Shown: positions 8,922-18,268, counted from the stretch's first letter. The stretch: 64,000 nucleotides of DNA from Pollutimonas thiosulfatoxidans (GCF_004022565.1 NZ_CP022987.1:3162001-3226000), one strand, 5' to 3'. A program made the numbers and translations. Notes: a model not told the origin generated them from the sequence alone.

Positions 8922-10349
8922 ATTACTTCAACCGACACCAATATACCTGCTCGCCTGGACCGGTTGCCCTGGTCTGCCTGGCATTGGCGAGTCGTCATTG
9001 CGCTGGGCGTGGCCTGGATGTTGGATGGCCTGGAAGTGACGCTGGTCGGCTCGTTCGGCAGCATACTGGAACGCCCCGAAACATTGGGCCTGACGGCGAC
9101 GGACGTCGGCTTGGCTGGTTCTTTGTATATCGCAGGCGCGGTCATAGGCGCGCTGGTGTTCGGCCGCATGGCCGATGTCTGGGGCCGCAAGAAGCTGTTT
9201 CTTGTCACCTTGGCGGTATATATGCTGGCAACACTGGCCACTGGGTTCTCAACCGAAACGTGGTTCTTCCTGCTGTGCCGCTTTGCAACTGGCCTGGGCA
9301 TAGGGGGCGAGTACGCGGCCATTAATTCCGCCATCGACGAACTCATGCCGGCGCGCGTACGAGGCCGCGTCAGCCTGGCCATCAATGGAAGCTTCTGGCT
9401 CGGCGCGGCGTTGGGTGCGGGGCTCAGTTTGCTGGTTCTGGACGAGGCGCTGATACCGGTGGAGTGGGGGTGGCGGCTGGGTTTTATTTTGGGTGCCGTG
9501 CTGGCCATTGCCATTGCTTTGGTACGGCGGGACGTGCCCGAGAGCCCTCGCTGGCTGTTGACCCATGGGCGCATCCAGGCGGCTGAAGACATCGTGGCGG
9601 ATATCGAGCGGCGCGTGCATAGACAGTACGGAATCTTGCCTGCCGTCCCAGTTGCAGCCGGGGTCAGCATGGGTTGGCGCGCGCCACCGCGCCTGGCGGA
9701 AATCATGCAGGTCCTGCTACATACCTATCGGCGGCGCAGCGTCGTTGCGCTGGCCCTGATGGTCTCGCAGGCGTTTTTCTACAACGCCATCTTCTTCACC
9801 TATGCGCTGGTATTGACCCGTTTCTATGCTGTGCCCGATACGCTGGTGGGTCTCTATATTTTTCCTTTTGCCCTGGGCAACGTCCTGGGCCCATTATTGT
9901 TGGGTCCTTTATTCGACAGAATAGGCCGTCGCAAGATGATTGCGCTGACCTATGTGTTGGCCGGGATCGGTCTGGCACTGACGGGCTGGGCATTCATGGC
10001 TGGCCTGCTGGACGCGCGCAGCCAGGCATTGTGCTGGTCCTTAGTGTTCTTTCTGGCTTCGGCTGCGGCGAGCTCTGCCTATTTGACGGTTAGTGAGGTC
10101 TTCCCGCTGGAGATGCGTGCTCTGGCCATCTCTCTCTTTTATGCCGTCGGTACTGGGGCCGGCGGCCTGGCCGGCCCCCTATTGTTCGGCGCGCTGATCG
10201 AAACGGGGGAGCGGTGGGCTGTCGTGGCTGGATACGGTCTGGGCGCGCTATTGGTGATCGCGGCGGGGTTGATCGCCCTGCGTTACGGGGTGGATGCCGA
10301 AAGGCGTGCACTGGAGGATATCGCACCGGCGCTGACCGGTAGACGCTAG
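8922..10349 (+). CDS. MFS metabolite:proton symporter, apparent ATT start codon
   Basis: A 12-helix major facilitator of the sugar/metabolite:H+ symporter type. Hallmarks are DGLEVTLVGSFGSIL in helix 1, GRMADVWGRKK in loop 2-3, RFATGLGIGGEYAAINSAIDELMPARVRGR, PESPRWL before the central loop, and LLFDRIGRRK-like GPLFDRIGRRKM in loop 8-9. The substrate cannot be told. The frame is open from a GTG at 8814 (ATG at 8832), but no ribosome binding site precedes those. A strong GGAGGT at 8909-8914 sits 7 bases before an in-frame ATT at 8922, which gives the natural N-terminus ITSTDTNIPARLDRLPWS. It is divergent from the kinase at 7639-8754 and its stop overlaps the convergent AKR by 4 bases. Confidence 0.83.
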   Translation: MTSTDTNIPARLDRLPWSAWHWRVVIALGVAWMLDGLEVTLVGSFGSILERPETLGLTATDVGLAGSLYIAGAVIGALVFGRMADVWGRKKLFLVTLAVYMLATLATGFSTETWFFLLCRFATGLGIGGEYAAINSAIDELMPARVRGRVSLAINGSFWLGAALGAGLSLLVLDEALIPVEWGWRLGFILGAVLAIAIALVRRDVPESPRWLLTHGRIQAAEDIVADIERRVHRQYGILPAVPVAAGVSMGWRAPPRLAEIMQVLLHTYRRRSVVALALMVSQAFFYNAIFFTYALVLTRFYAVPDTLVGLYIFPFALGNVLGPLLLGPLFDRIGRRKMIALTYVLAGIGLALTGWAFMAGLLDARSQALCWSLVFFLASAAASSAYLTVSEVFPLEMRALAISLFYAVGTGAGGLAGPLLFGALIETGERWAVVAGYGLGALLVIAAGLIALRYGVDAERRALEDIAPALTGRR

Positions 10350-11398
10350 CTTCTATCGTCCGATTGCTGCATCTGCTGGCGGCGTGTTGCACCCAGCCGA
10401 TCGACCATCCATCCCGGATACTCTGGTGCGAGCGCACTGACCGCGTCAAGTCGATCGAGGTCGTCGGTGGAGAGCTTGACCTGCGTTGCAGCGATATTGT
10501 CGTCCAGCTGTTCAATGCGCTTGGCGCCCACAATGACGCTGGTAACCGATTTTTGATGCAGCACCCAGGCCAGTGCAATCTGCGCAACCGAGACGCCCCG
10601 CTGGGCGGCAAGCTGGCGCATGACGTCGATGCAATCATAGGCACGCGCTTTGTCTACGGGAGGGAAGTCGAACTGTGTGCGGCGGCCGCCATCGGTAGAC
10701 TCGGTGTTGCGATCGTATTTGCCGCTAAGCAGCCCACCGGCAAGCGGACTCCATACCATCAGGCCCAGCCCTTCGCTTTCCAGCATGGGGATCAGTTCGC
10801 GTTCGAGGTCGCGGCCCGCCACCGTGTAATAGGCTTGCAAGGATGCGAAGCTGGCCAGCCCCAGGCGCTCGGAAATACCCAGCGCCTTCATGATTTGCCA
10901 GGCGGCCCAGTTGGACACGCCCACATAGCGCACATGACCGTGCCGCGTCAGGTCGTCCATGGCTCGCAGTGCCTCTTCCATGGGCGTTGCCGGATCGAAT
11001 CCGTGGACTTGATACAGATCGACATGATCCAGTTGCAGCCGCGACAGGCTGGCCTTGATGCCGTCCATGATGTGGTGGCGCGACAGGCCTCGAGCATTTA
11101 CACCTTTGGTGCCGGTTTCGCCGTGCACCTTGGTTGCGACGATGACATCTTCGCGTGCAACTCTCAGGTTCTTTAACGTCTGCCCGGTAATGATTTCGGA
11201 TCGCCCGTCGGCGTAGATGTCAGCCGTGTCAATGAAGTTGATGCCGGCATCCAGCGCGCGCCCGACCAGACCATCGGCGTCCGACTGCTCGACGGCGCCG
11301 ATCTGGGACCACATCCCGCTTTGCCCACCAAAGGTCATGGTACCCAGGCACAGTTCCGAAACAAAGAGGCCGGTACGGCCGAATTTCCTGTAACGCAT
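10346..11398 (-). CDS. Aldo/keto reductase
   Basis: An NADPH-dependent carbonyl reductase of the AKR superfamily, 350 residues, closest in form to the YajO/Tas-like group. MRYRKFGRTGLFVSELCLGTMTFGG is the first strand; the catalytic Asp-Tyr is in DTADIYADGRSE, Lys in VIVATKVHGE and His in LYQVHGFDP. Cofactor-phosphate contacts are expected in SVIVGAKRIEQL near the C-terminus. The start at 11398 follows an AGGAG at a normal distance; an upstream ATG at 11458 lacks one. The physiological substrate is unknown. It is convergent with the MFS gene and divergent from the glycosyltransferase at 11480. Confidence 0.88.
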   Translation of the reverse strand: MRYRKFGRTGLFVSELCLGTMTFGGQSGMWSQIGAVEQSDADGLVGRALDAGINFIDTADIYADGRSEIITGQTLKNLRVAREDVIVATKVHGETGTKGVNARGLSRHHIMDGIKASLSRLQLDHVDLYQVHGFDPATPMEEALRAMDDLTRHGHVRYVGVSNWAAWQIMKALGISERLGLASFASLQAYYTVAGRDLERELIPMLESEGLGLMVWSPLAGGLLSGKYDRNTESTDGGRRTQFDFPPVDKARAYDCIDVMRQLAAQRGVSVAQIALAWVLHQKSVTSVIVGAKRIEQLDDNIAATQVKLSTDDLDRLDAVSALAPEYPGWMVDRLGATRRQQMQQSDDRS

Positions 11399-11479
11399 GA
11401 GGGAGTTCTCCTGTTGCCCACCGATCGGTATAGAAGTTGCTTGCCAGCCACGATGCAAACATCAACATTGGAGGAGCCG

Positions 11480-12487
11480 GTGGATAATATTTATCAGACA
11501 GCCGGGAGGCGGCTACGCATCCTTACCTGGCATGTCCATGGCAATTACCTGTACGCATTGTCGCAGGTACCGCATGAGTTCATTGTTCCCGTACGGGCGG
11601 ACGGCAAGCCTGGTTACTCGCCCTTGGGCACGAAGATCCCATGGGGCGACAACATGCGCCAGGTCAATGCCGATGAGCTCGTCCACGAAGACTTCGATTG
11701 TATTATTTATCAGTCGCGGGCCGCTTACGAAGAGGACGCCTTGCAGCTGCTGACCGCCTCGCAGCGCGCCTTGCCGAGCATCTATATCGAGCACGATCCG
11801 CCTCGGCCGTATCCCGTCGATACCCAACATTGGTTTCAGCATGATCGCGGCCTCCTGGTGCACGTGACGCACTACAACGCCTTGAACTGGGATGCCGGCG
11901 CCATGCCCACGCGCGTCATAGAACACGGTGTACCGGTGGACCCGCAGGTGTCATATACCGGTGAGCGCGCGGCGGGTATCACGGTCATCAACGGTCTGCC
12001 CGGCCGAGGTCGACGCATGGGGGCGGACCTGTTTGCATGGAGCCGTGATCGCGTGCCGCTGGATCTGATCGGCATGCAAAGCGAGCAGATGGGTGGCTTG
12101 GGCGAAGTGTCCAACCTTAGCGTTGCCGCGACCATGGCGCCCTACCGCTTTTTCTATACCCCCATCCGATATACGAGCCTGGGATTGGCTCTGGTGGAAG
12201 CGATGTTGATCGGCATGCCGGTGGTGGGGGTGGCGGCGACGGAACTCCCGACGGTGATTGTGAACGGAACGAACGGCTACGTTCATACCGACATGAACAA
12301 GATCGTGGACGTCATGCGGCAATTGATTGCTGAGCCCGCACTGGCGCGCAGCTGGGGCGAGGCCGGCCGCAAGACCGCCCAGGAGCGTTTCGGCATGAAT
12401 AGATTTGTAGCGGATTGGCTGGCTGTCATCGACGAGACCGCCGGCGGACGCAGTGTATTGCCGGCGCCGGCGATGGCCGCGCCTTGA
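11480..12487 (+). CDS. Glycosyltransferase (GT-B fold, GT4-like)
   Basis: A cytoplasmic GT-B glycosyltransferase of 335 residues. The N-terminal half starts RRLRILTWHVHGNYLYALSQ; the C-terminal half holds TSLGLALVEAMLIGMPVVGVAATELPTVI, the retaining-GT E-x7-E-like donor site, followed by GTNGYV and AGRKTAQERFGMNRF. Donor and acceptor are unknown. I chose the GTG at 11480 because GGAG lies 6 bases upstream; an in-frame ATG at 11453 would add nine residues and has no site. It stands alone between an AKR and arsC, not in a recognisable glycan cluster, so it may act on a single cell-envelope acceptor. Confidence 0.78.
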   Translation: MDNIYQTAGRRLRILTWHVHGNYLYALSQVPHEFIVPVRADGKPGYSPLGTKIPWGDNMRQVNADELVHEDFDCIIYQSRAAYEEDALQLLTASQRALPSIYIEHDPPRPYPVDTQHWFQHDRGLLVHVTHYNALNWDAGAMPTRVIEHGVPVDPQVSYTGERAAGITVINGLPGRGRRMGADLFAWSRDRVPLDLIGMQSEQMGGLGEVSNLSVAATMAPYRFFYTPIRYTSLGLALVEAMLIGMPVVGVAATELPTVIVNGTNGYVHTDMNKIVDVMRQLIAEPALARSWGEAGRKTAQERFGMNRFVADWLAVIDETAGGRSVLPAPAMAAP

Positions 12488-12535
12488 GGCCACCGCGTCT
12501 TGGCGCGCCATCCTTCTTATGAGTAGAATCGATGC

Positions 12536-12895
12536 ATGAATGTCACTATCTACCACAATCCCAAGTGCGGAACGTCGCGCAACACGCTGGACCTGATACG
12601 CAAGGCCGGCATCCAGCCCACCGTCATTGAATACTTACAGGCTCCGCCCAGCCGCGATGTGCTGCAAAAGCTGATCAGCGACGCCGGCCTTTCCGTGCGC
12701 GAGGCCATGCGTCAAAAGGAAAGCCTGTATACCGAGCTGGGCCTGGCCGATGCCGCGCTGTCGGATGATGCCTTACTTGACGCCATGATGGCCCACCCCA
12801 TCCTGATCAATCGGCCCATTGTGGTTGCGCCCGCAGGTACCCGGCTATGTCGGCCGTCGGAGCTCGTGCTGGATATCCTGCCGCCATCTACTTGA
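12536..12895 (+). CDS. arsC: Arsenate reductase, ArsC (glutaredoxin-dependent type)
   Basis: ArsC reduces arsenate to arsenite using glutathione and glutaredoxin. The 119-residue protein matches the R773 ArsC family over its length: catalytic Cys11 in YHNPKCGTSRNTL, LQAPPSRDVLQKLI, and the anion-binding arginines in HPILINRPIVVAPAGTRLCRPSE. It lacks the extra C-terminal tail of R773 ArsC, as many chromosomal members do. There is no arsR, arsB or acr3 next to it, so arsenic resistance as such is not shown; such lone genes can be annotated as ArsC-family proteins with housekeeping roles. It overlaps the convergent TRAP permease gene by 8 bases. Confidence 0.85.
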   Translation: MNVTIYHNPKCGTSRNTLDLIRKAGIQPTVIEYLQAPPSRDVLQKLISDAGLSVREAMRQKESLYTELGLADAALSDDALLDAMMAHPILINRPIVVAPAGTRLCRPSELVLDILPPST

Positions 12896-14180
12896 CGAAC
12901 GACGGCAGGTACAGAGAAATCGCGGGGATAAAAATCAGCACCATCAGCCGGAAAATATCGCTGATCACGAAAGGCATGACCCCGCGAAAGATGGTTTGTG
13001 TGCTGACACCGGGCAGCAGGCCGCGCAGTACGAATACGTTCATGCCAAAGGGCGGCGTAATGAAGCTGATTTCCGTCACGACCACCACGATGATGCCGAA
13101 CCAGATCAGGTCAAACCCCAGGCTTTGCACCAGCGGATAGAACACCGGTACGGTCAGCAGTATCATGGACATGCTTTCCAGTACGCATCCCAGCACGATA
13201 TAGATCGCGGCAATCATGAAAATCACGGCCAGCGGGCTGAGATTGAAGTGATCAACCATGTCGAGCAGGTCTTGCGGCAACGATGTGAAGTTGATGAAAT
13301 TGGCAAGCATCAGCGCGCCTATCATCACCATGAAGATCATGCCCGTGGTCTTGGCAGACTCCACCACCACCTCGACAAAGGACGCCCAGGTCAGTGTTTT
13401 GCGAGTCCAGGCAAACAGAAAGCCCAGAAACGCCCCGATCCCGGCTGCCTCGGCGGCGGTGAAGACGCCGCCGTAGATGCCCACCATAAGCATGGTGATC
13501 AATGCCAGCACGGCCCAGACTTGCTTTAGTGCCTTGCCTCTTTGCCGCCAGGTGCTGCGTTCGCCTTGCGGACCGGCGGCCGGATTGCGGCGTATGACCC
13601 AACGCACGGCCAGCAAGTAGAAACAGATGGCAAGCAGCCCAGGCAGGACTCCTGCTGCGAACATTTTTCCTATGCTTTGCTCAGTCAGCAGGCAGTACAC
13701 CACCATGATGATGGACGGGGGAATCAGGATGCCCAGCGTGCCGCCTGCTGCTATCGATCCAGCAGCGAGCTCCTGGCTGTAGCCCAGGCGCCGCATTTCG
13801 GGATACGCCACTTTGGACATGGTCGCCGCAGTGGCCAGGCTGGACCCGCAGATGGCACCGAAGCCGCCGCAGGCCACAATGGTGGACATGGCCAGTCCGC
13901 CGCGGCGGTGCCCCAGCATAGTATGCGCTGCGGCATACAGCTCGCGAGACATGCGCGACTCGGTGATGAAGTTTCCCATCAGGATGAAGAGCGGCAGGAC
14001 GGACAGCAGGTATTGGAAACCGCTTTCGTAGATGACCGAACCAGCCATGGCATAGGCGGAAGGCCAGTTGCGGAACAATCCCAGACCCACAAAGCCCACC
14101 AGTGCCATGGCAAAGGCAACGGGCACGCGCACCAGAATCAGACCCAACATGGCGGCCAGGGCCAGTAGCGCCTCAGTCAT
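12888..14180 (-). CDS. TRAP transporter large permease (DctM family)
   Basis: The 12-helix, ion-coupled permease subunit of a tripartite ATP-independent periplasmic transporter. The 430-residue sequence has the DctM signatures: an N-terminal LILVRVPVAFAMALVG, FILMGNFITESRMSRELY, GSSLATAATMSKVAYPEMRRLGYS, GTLGILIPPSIIMVVY and, near the C-terminus, EISFITPPFGMNVFVLRGLLPGVSTQTIFRGVMPFV. The ATG at 14180 is chosen because it overlaps the end of the small-permease gene (8 bases), as is normal for dctQ-dctM pairs; upstream residues in frame are not membrane-like. It is the last gene of the minus-strand sugar-acid-type operon. Confidence 0.93.
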   Translation of the reverse strand: MTEALLALAAMLGLILVRVPVAFAMALVGFVGLGLFRNWPSAYAMAGSVIYESGFQYLLSVLPLFILMGNFITESRMSRELYAAAHTMLGHRRGGLAMSTIVACGGFGAICGSSLATAATMSKVAYPEMRRLGYSQELAAGSIAAGGTLGILIPPSIIMVVYCLLTEQSIGKMFAAGVLPGLLAICFYLLAVRWVIRRNPAAGPQGERSTWRQRGKALKQVWAVLALITMLMVGIYGGVFTAAEAAGIGAFLGFLFAWTRKTLTWASFVEVVVESAKTTGMIFMVMIGALMLANFINFTSLPQDLLDMVDHFNLSPLAVIFMIAAIYIVLGCVLESMSMILLTVPVFYPLVQSLGFDLIWFGIIVVVVTEISFITPPFGMNVFVLRGLLPGVSTQTIFRGVMPFVISDIFRLMVLIFIPAISLYLPSFVK

Positions 14181-14664
14181 GGCCGGCCTCCGCAGTGTTT
14201 CCGCGCAGCCCGGATACCAGGTTGGCGGCGTGATAGGCGGCATCCAGCATCAGCAAGGCCGCCATTAAATAGACGAAAGGAGCCAGCGGGATGCTGAGCA
14301 TGGCGGTGATGTCACCGTAGGCCGCTGTTGTTTGCGCCTTATTCAAGGTTACCCAGGCAAGAAATGCGCTGACCACCAGCGAGATCAAGTTGGCGATGTG
14401 GTCTTGCATGCGCTGGGCATGGGCCGAGAATAATTGACTGAAGCTGTCCACCGTAATGTGACCGCGGCTGCGCGTCATCAGGGGGATGCTGCTGAAAATA
14501 ACCGTCACCATCAGCAGTTCGGTCAACTCGACCGAGCCGATGATGGGGTGGTTGAAGATGTACCGGCCCGTGGCGTCCACCACGGTCAGCAGGCTCATGA
14601 AGCACAAGCCCAGCACGGCGATGGCCTTTAGCGCCATGACGATTGCGCAGTTCAATAGTTTCAA
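14173..14664 (-). CDS. TRAP transporter small permease (DctQ family)
   Basis: The 4-helix small membrane subunit of the TRAP transporter, 163 residues. It has the expected pattern: first helix AIAVLGLCFMSLLTVVDATGRYIFNHPIIGSVELTELLMV, the conserved RSRGHITVDSF loop, then two further helices (LISLVVSAFLAWVT and PLAPFVYLMAALLMLDAAYHA). In this family the subunit bridges the binding protein and the large permease. It is 45 bases downstream of the binding-protein gene and overlaps the large-permease start by 8 bases. Confidence 0.92.
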   Translation of the reverse strand: MKLLNCAIVMALKAIAVLGLCFMSLLTVVDATGRYIFNHPIIGSVELTELLMVTVIFSSIPLMTRSRGHITVDSFSQLFSAHAQRMQDHIANLISLVVSAFLAWVTLNKAQTTAAYGDITAMLSIPLAPFVYLMAALLMLDAAYHAANLVSGLRGNTAEAGHD

Positions 14665-14709
14665 TGGTCGTCCAGGTAGTCGTTGCCAAAGGCCATGCCG
14701 GATGCGTAC

Positions 14710-15735
14710 TTACTTGCTGTCCAGTTCCTTGATCTCGCTGCGGAAAGCGGCCAGAGCTGCGGGGCCGTCCAAGCCCTTGGCGGCGGCGGCGTCGAGCCAG
14801 GTTTGTTCAAAGCTTTTGGTCCGCTCGCGAACTGCCTGTACCAGCGCGTCGTCTGCCTTGATGACTTTAATGCTGCCGCCGTCCAGAAGTTTGTGGGCCA
14901 CAGCATCGTGTTTATCCCAGGCACGCCCCGCCAGGCTCGCCAAGTGGCTGCCCGACACCTTCAGGATGGCGGCCTGGTCTTGCTCGGACAGGCGCTTGAA
15001 GGCGTCTTCATTCATGATGACGGCATGCGTGTCGGAATACAGGCCGCCTGGAAAGATCGTGACGTTTTCGATGACGGAGTCCAGCTTGAAGGACACCAGC
15101 GTCTCGGCCGGAAAGAACACGCCGTCCACCACGCCGGTGCTTAGCAGCTCGTAGGATTCCGGGGCCGGCTTGGCAATAGGCGACACGCCCACGGCCTTGG
15201 CGACATCCGCCGCCATGCCGCCGCCGACCCGTATCTTCAGGCCCTGGAAGTCTTCAATCTTGGCGACGGACTTGTCGGTGGTGAAGACCATACCCGGGCC
15301 ATGTGCATACATGCCCAGCAGGCGTACGCCTTCATGCTCGTTTGCCCCGAGCAGGTACTTTTCGTAGGTATTCCAGGCGGCTACCGAGCGCGACTCTGCG
15401 GTGTTGCCCGAGAAGGGCATCACGGCGAACTTGGTCAGTTCAAAACGGCCGGGGTAATAGGCATGGGACACAAATGTAATGTCCACCAGACCGTCGCGTA
15501 CGGCATCGTAATGCCCTGGCGGGTTTGTTACGGGCTTGGGCAGTATGCGCAAGGTGACGCGTCCATCAGTGGCGGCTGTAATCTCTTCGCCCCATGGAAC
15601 CAGGAAATCGGCGACGACAGCGTGTGTGGGAGGCAGCCAGCTTGAAACGGTAAGCTGCGTTTTCTTTTGCGCCTGGACTGGCAGGGAAGCGGCCAGGGCC
15701 ACGCCGGCGAGGACTGCGGTAGCGATGAGTTTCAT
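14710..15735 (-). CDS. TRAP transporter periplasmic binding protein (DctP family)
   Basis: Periplasmic solute receptor of the TRAP system, 341 residues with a clear signal peptide cleaved near LPVQAQ-KK. Family features: WLPPTHAVVADFLVPWGEEI, then GRVTLRILPKPVTNP and the carboxylate-binding arginine region around IEDFQGLKIRVGGGM. DctP proteins of this type bind organic acids; the genes beside it (IlvD/Edd dehydratase, hydroxypyruvate-isomerase-like protein) make a hydroxy- or sugar acid the likely ligand, but the sequence does not identify it. It lies 15 bases after the isomerase gene in the same operon. Confidence 0.92.
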   Translation of the reverse strand: MKLIATAVLAGVALAASLPVQAQKKTQLTVSSWLPPTHAVVADFLVPWGEEITAATDGRVTLRILPKPVTNPPGHYDAVRDGLVDITFVSHAYYPGRFELTKFAVMPFSGNTAESRSVAAWNTYEKYLLGANEHEGVRLLGMYAHGPGMVFTTDKSVAKIEDFQGLKIRVGGGMAADVAKAVGVSPIAKPAPESYELLSTGVVDGVFFPAETLVSFKLDSVIENVTIFPGGLYSDTHAVIMNEDAFKRLSEQDQAAILKVSGSHLASLAGRAWDKHDAVAHKLLDGGSIKVIKADDALVQAVRERTKSFEQTWLDAAAAKGLDGPAALAAFRSEIKELDSK

Positions 15736-15750
15736 AGGGTCTCCTTGGTG

Positions 15751-16539
15751 TTATACGGCATCGGTGATGATGGTTTGGTAGGCATCGCGCCAGCCGAGGC
15801 CGGCGGTGGTGTCGCCCTTGGGGCGGTATTCGCACCCTATCCAGCCGGTATAGCCTGCGCGGCGCAAGGTGCGCAGGGCGGCCGCCACCGGGGGATCAGA
15901 AGGGTCGGGTTCTTGTCGTTGTTCGGGATGGGCAATCTGCACGTGATGGACCCAGGCCAAAACCTCTTGTAATGCGCGGTCCACATTCAGTTGCTCTCGC
16001 TGTGCATGATAGAAATCGAACTGCAGGCGTAGGGCGGGGTGGTTGACGGCCGCTACGATTTCGGCCGCCTCCGTGGGCAGATGGTAGAAATAGCCAGGGG
16101 CGTCATGTCGGTTGAGCGCCTCCAGAGTGAGGGTTACGCCCGCCTCGGCCGCCATGGGGGCAGCCTGGCGCAGGTTGGCTAGCAGCGTTTCCCGGCAGGC
16201 CTTGCGGGAGCTGCCGTCCGGCGGTGCACCAGCCATGGCATGGATGCTGCGGCAACCCGTGGCGGCGCAGACGTCCAGGGCCCGCGACACACCCGCCCTG
16301 AACTCGTCTTCGCGGCCCGGTATGCAGCCCAGGCCTTTTTCCCCTGGGGCGCCCATGGGGGTGTTGATCAAAGCCAGCGTCAAACCGTGCTGGAGCAACA
16401 CGGCATGCAAATCGGCACTGTCCGACGTATAGGGATCCAGCAACTCGATGGCGGCAAATCCGTCGCGCGCAGCGGCAGCGGCTTTCTCGGGTAGCGGCAA
16501 CCCCGGATAAAGCAAGCTGAGATTGGCCGCCAGCTTCAT
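15751..16539 (-). CDS. Hydroxypyruvate isomerase family TIM-barrel protein
   Basis: A xylose-isomerase-like TIM barrel of 262 residues in the Hyi/OtnI group. Hyi interconverts hydroxypyruvate and tartronate semialdehyde; OtnI acts on 2-oxo-tetronates. Supporting stretches are MKLAANLSLLYPGLPLPEKAAAAARDGF (cut here by length), the metal/base glutamate in LTLEALNRHDAPGYF, histidine and aspartate in LQFDFYHAQR, and the C-terminal glutamate in WIGCEYRP, which are the usual metal ligands. It overlaps the end of the dehydratase gene by 4 bases. Placement between a sugar-acid-type dehydratase and a TRAP transporter supports a step in acid catabolism, but the true substrate is open. Confidence 0.82.
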   Translation of the reverse strand: MKLAANLSLLYPGLPLPEKAAAAARDGFAAIELLDPYTSDSADLHAVLLQHGLTLALINTPMGAPGEKGLGCIPGREDEFRAGVSRALDVCAATGCRSIHAMAGAPPDGSSRKACRETLLANLRQAAPMAAEAGVTLTLEALNRHDAPGYFYHLPTEAAEIVAAVNHPALRLQFDFYHAQREQLNVDRALQEVLAWVHHVQIAHPEQRQEPDPSDPPVAAALRTLRRAGYTGWIGCEYRPKGDTTAGLGWRDAYQTIITDAV

Positions 16540-18248
16540 TCTTCCTCCGGCGTTTCATAAGGCCACTCTACATTGCCCGAATGCGTGACAGCGCCCTCGT
16601 GGGCGGAGCGCACCAGCAAGGCGTACTTTTCGAGCGCGCCCGCCAGGCGCTGTGGAACCGGGGGTATGTAGGCCGCACGACGGGCTTCCAGTTCGGTGGC
16701 GCTAAGGTCCACCTCAAGCGTATTCTTGATGGCATCGATATGTATGATGTCGCCGTCGCGAATCAAACCTATGGGACCGCCCGCCGCCGCTTCGGGGCTG
16801 GCATAGCCGATACACATGCCCCGCGTGGCACCCGAGAACCGCCCGTCGGTCAGCAGGGCAACGCGCTCGCCCATGCCTTGCCCATACAGGGCGGCGGTCA
16901 CGCTGAGCATCTCGCGCATGCCGGGCCCTCCCTTGGGGCCTTCGTTGCGGATGACCAATACCTCTCCGGCTTGATAGCCACGCTGCGATACGGCTTTCAT
17001 GCAGGCGTCTTCGGTTTCGAAGACGCGCGCCGGGCCCGAGAAGGTCAATGATTTCAAGCCGGCAATCTTGAGCAAGGCGCCCTGCGGGGCGAGGTTGCCT
17101 TTCAGTACGGTTACCCCGCCCGATGCATGCAGGGCATCGGCACAGCCGCGCACCACCTTGCCGTCGGGTTCCGGTGCGTCGGCCAATGCCTCGCTTAGCG
17201 TCCGGCCGTCCAGGGTCAGCACGGTGCCGTCAATAAAGCCGCCGTCCAGCAGCGCCTTCAGGACCACCGGCACGCCGCCGATTTCATGCAGATCGCGTGC
17301 CAGGTAACGGCCGCCGGGCTGCAAGTCGGCAATCAGCGGCGTACGGGCAAAAACTTCGGCAACATCGTCCAGCGTAAACCGGATGCCGGCCTCGTGAGCA
17401 ATGGCGGGGATGTGCAGCGCGGCATTGGTCGAGCCTCCCGTGGCGGCCACGGCGGCACAGGCATTCTCGATGCTGGCTCGCGTGACCAGTTGGCGTGGCA
17501 GAGGGCCGCCCTGCTCCAGCGTACGCATGACTTGTTCGCCGGCACGCTGGGCGATGGCCAGGCGCTCGCTGTATACATTGGGCAACATGGCTGAACCCAG
17601 CATCGACAAGCCCAAGGCCTCGCCTACCATGGCCATGGTGTTGGCAGTGAACTGGCCGGGGCAGGCGCCTGCCGAGGGGATGCAACTGCGCTCCATCAGG
17701 GTGAGATCTGCACGGGACATCTTGCCGTCCTGCACGCGGCCCACCGCTTCGATGGTGTCCAGTATGGTGGCCTGCTGGCCCAATGCGTGGCCCGGCAGGG
17801 TTGCCCCGCCATACAGAAAGACGGCCGGCACATTAAGCCGCACCATGGCCATCATCATGGCGGGCAGCGTTTTGTCGCAGCCGGCCAAGGCCACCAGGCC
17901 GTCGTAGGCATGGCCGCGCACGACCAGCTCGACGCTATCCGCGATGGTTTCCCGGGACAGCAGGCTCATGCGCATGCCGGCATGATTCATCGAGGTGCCA
18001 TCCGAAATGGAAATCGTCGTGAAGCTGACGGGAACGCCGCCGCCGGCGGCCACGCCCAGGCGCGCGCGATCAGCCTGAGGAGCCAGGCCCATGGAACATG
18101 GCGTGTTCTCGCCCTGGGTGCTGACGATCCCAACAATAGACTTGTTGAGCGCGTCGTCATCGAATCCGGTGGCACGCAGAAAGGCTCGGTGGGGGGCGCG
18201 GGACAAGCCCTGGGTAACCATGCGCGAACGATGTTTATGTAGTGACAT
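16536..18248 (-). CDS. IlvD/Edd family iron-sulfur dehydratase (sugar-acid type likely)
   Basis: A dehydratase of 570 residues in the dihydroxy-acid/6-phosphogluconate/sugar-acid dehydratase family. Iron-sulfur cysteines are Cys51 (ENTPCSMG), Cys124 (ALAGCDKTLPA) and Cys196 (SAGACPGQFTANTM), so a [2Fe-2S] or [4Fe-4S] cluster is expected. Also visible are VSFTTISISDGTSMNHAGM, ATGGSTNAALHIPAIA, NEGPKGGPGMREM and LLTDGRFSGATRGMCIGYASPEAA. The operon partners (FCD regulator, isomerase, TRAP) point to a sugar or hydroxy acid rather than branched-chain amino acid synthesis. I use the ATG at 18248; a TTG at 18260 with AAGGC before it is an alternative. Confidence 0.87.
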   Translation of the reverse strand: MSLHKHRSRMVTQGLSRAPHRAFLRATGFDDDALNKSIVGIVSTQGENTPCSMGLAPQADRARLGVAAGGGVPVSFTTISISDGTSMNHAGMRMSLLSRETIADSVELVVRGHAYDGLVALAGCDKTLPAMMMAMVRLNVPAVFLYGGATLPGHALGQQATILDTIEAVGRVQDGKMSRADLTLMERSCIPSAGACPGQFTANTMAMVGEALGLSMLGSAMLPNVYSERLAIAQRAGEQVMRTLEQGGPLPRQLVTRASIENACAAVAATGGSTNAALHIPAIAHEAGIRFTLDDVAEVFARTPLIADLQPGGRYLARDLHEIGGVPVVLKALLDGGFIDGTVLTLDGRTLSEALADAPEPDGKVVRGCADALHASGGVTVLKGNLAPQGALLKIAGLKSLTFSGPARVFETEDACMKAVSQRGYQAGEVLVIRNEGPKGGPGMREMLSVTAALYGQGMGERVALLTDGRFSGATRGMCIGYASPEAAAGGPIGLIRDGDIIHIDAIKNTLEVDLSATELEARRAAYIPPVPQRLAGALEKYALLVRSAHEGAVTHSGNVEWPYETPEEE

Positions 18249-18268
18249 AGTGTGTGGCAAGGCCTTGC

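Noticed and set aside
12536..12895. Arsenic resistance operon
   Set aside because: Only arsC is present; no arsR, arsB/acr3 or arsH nearby.
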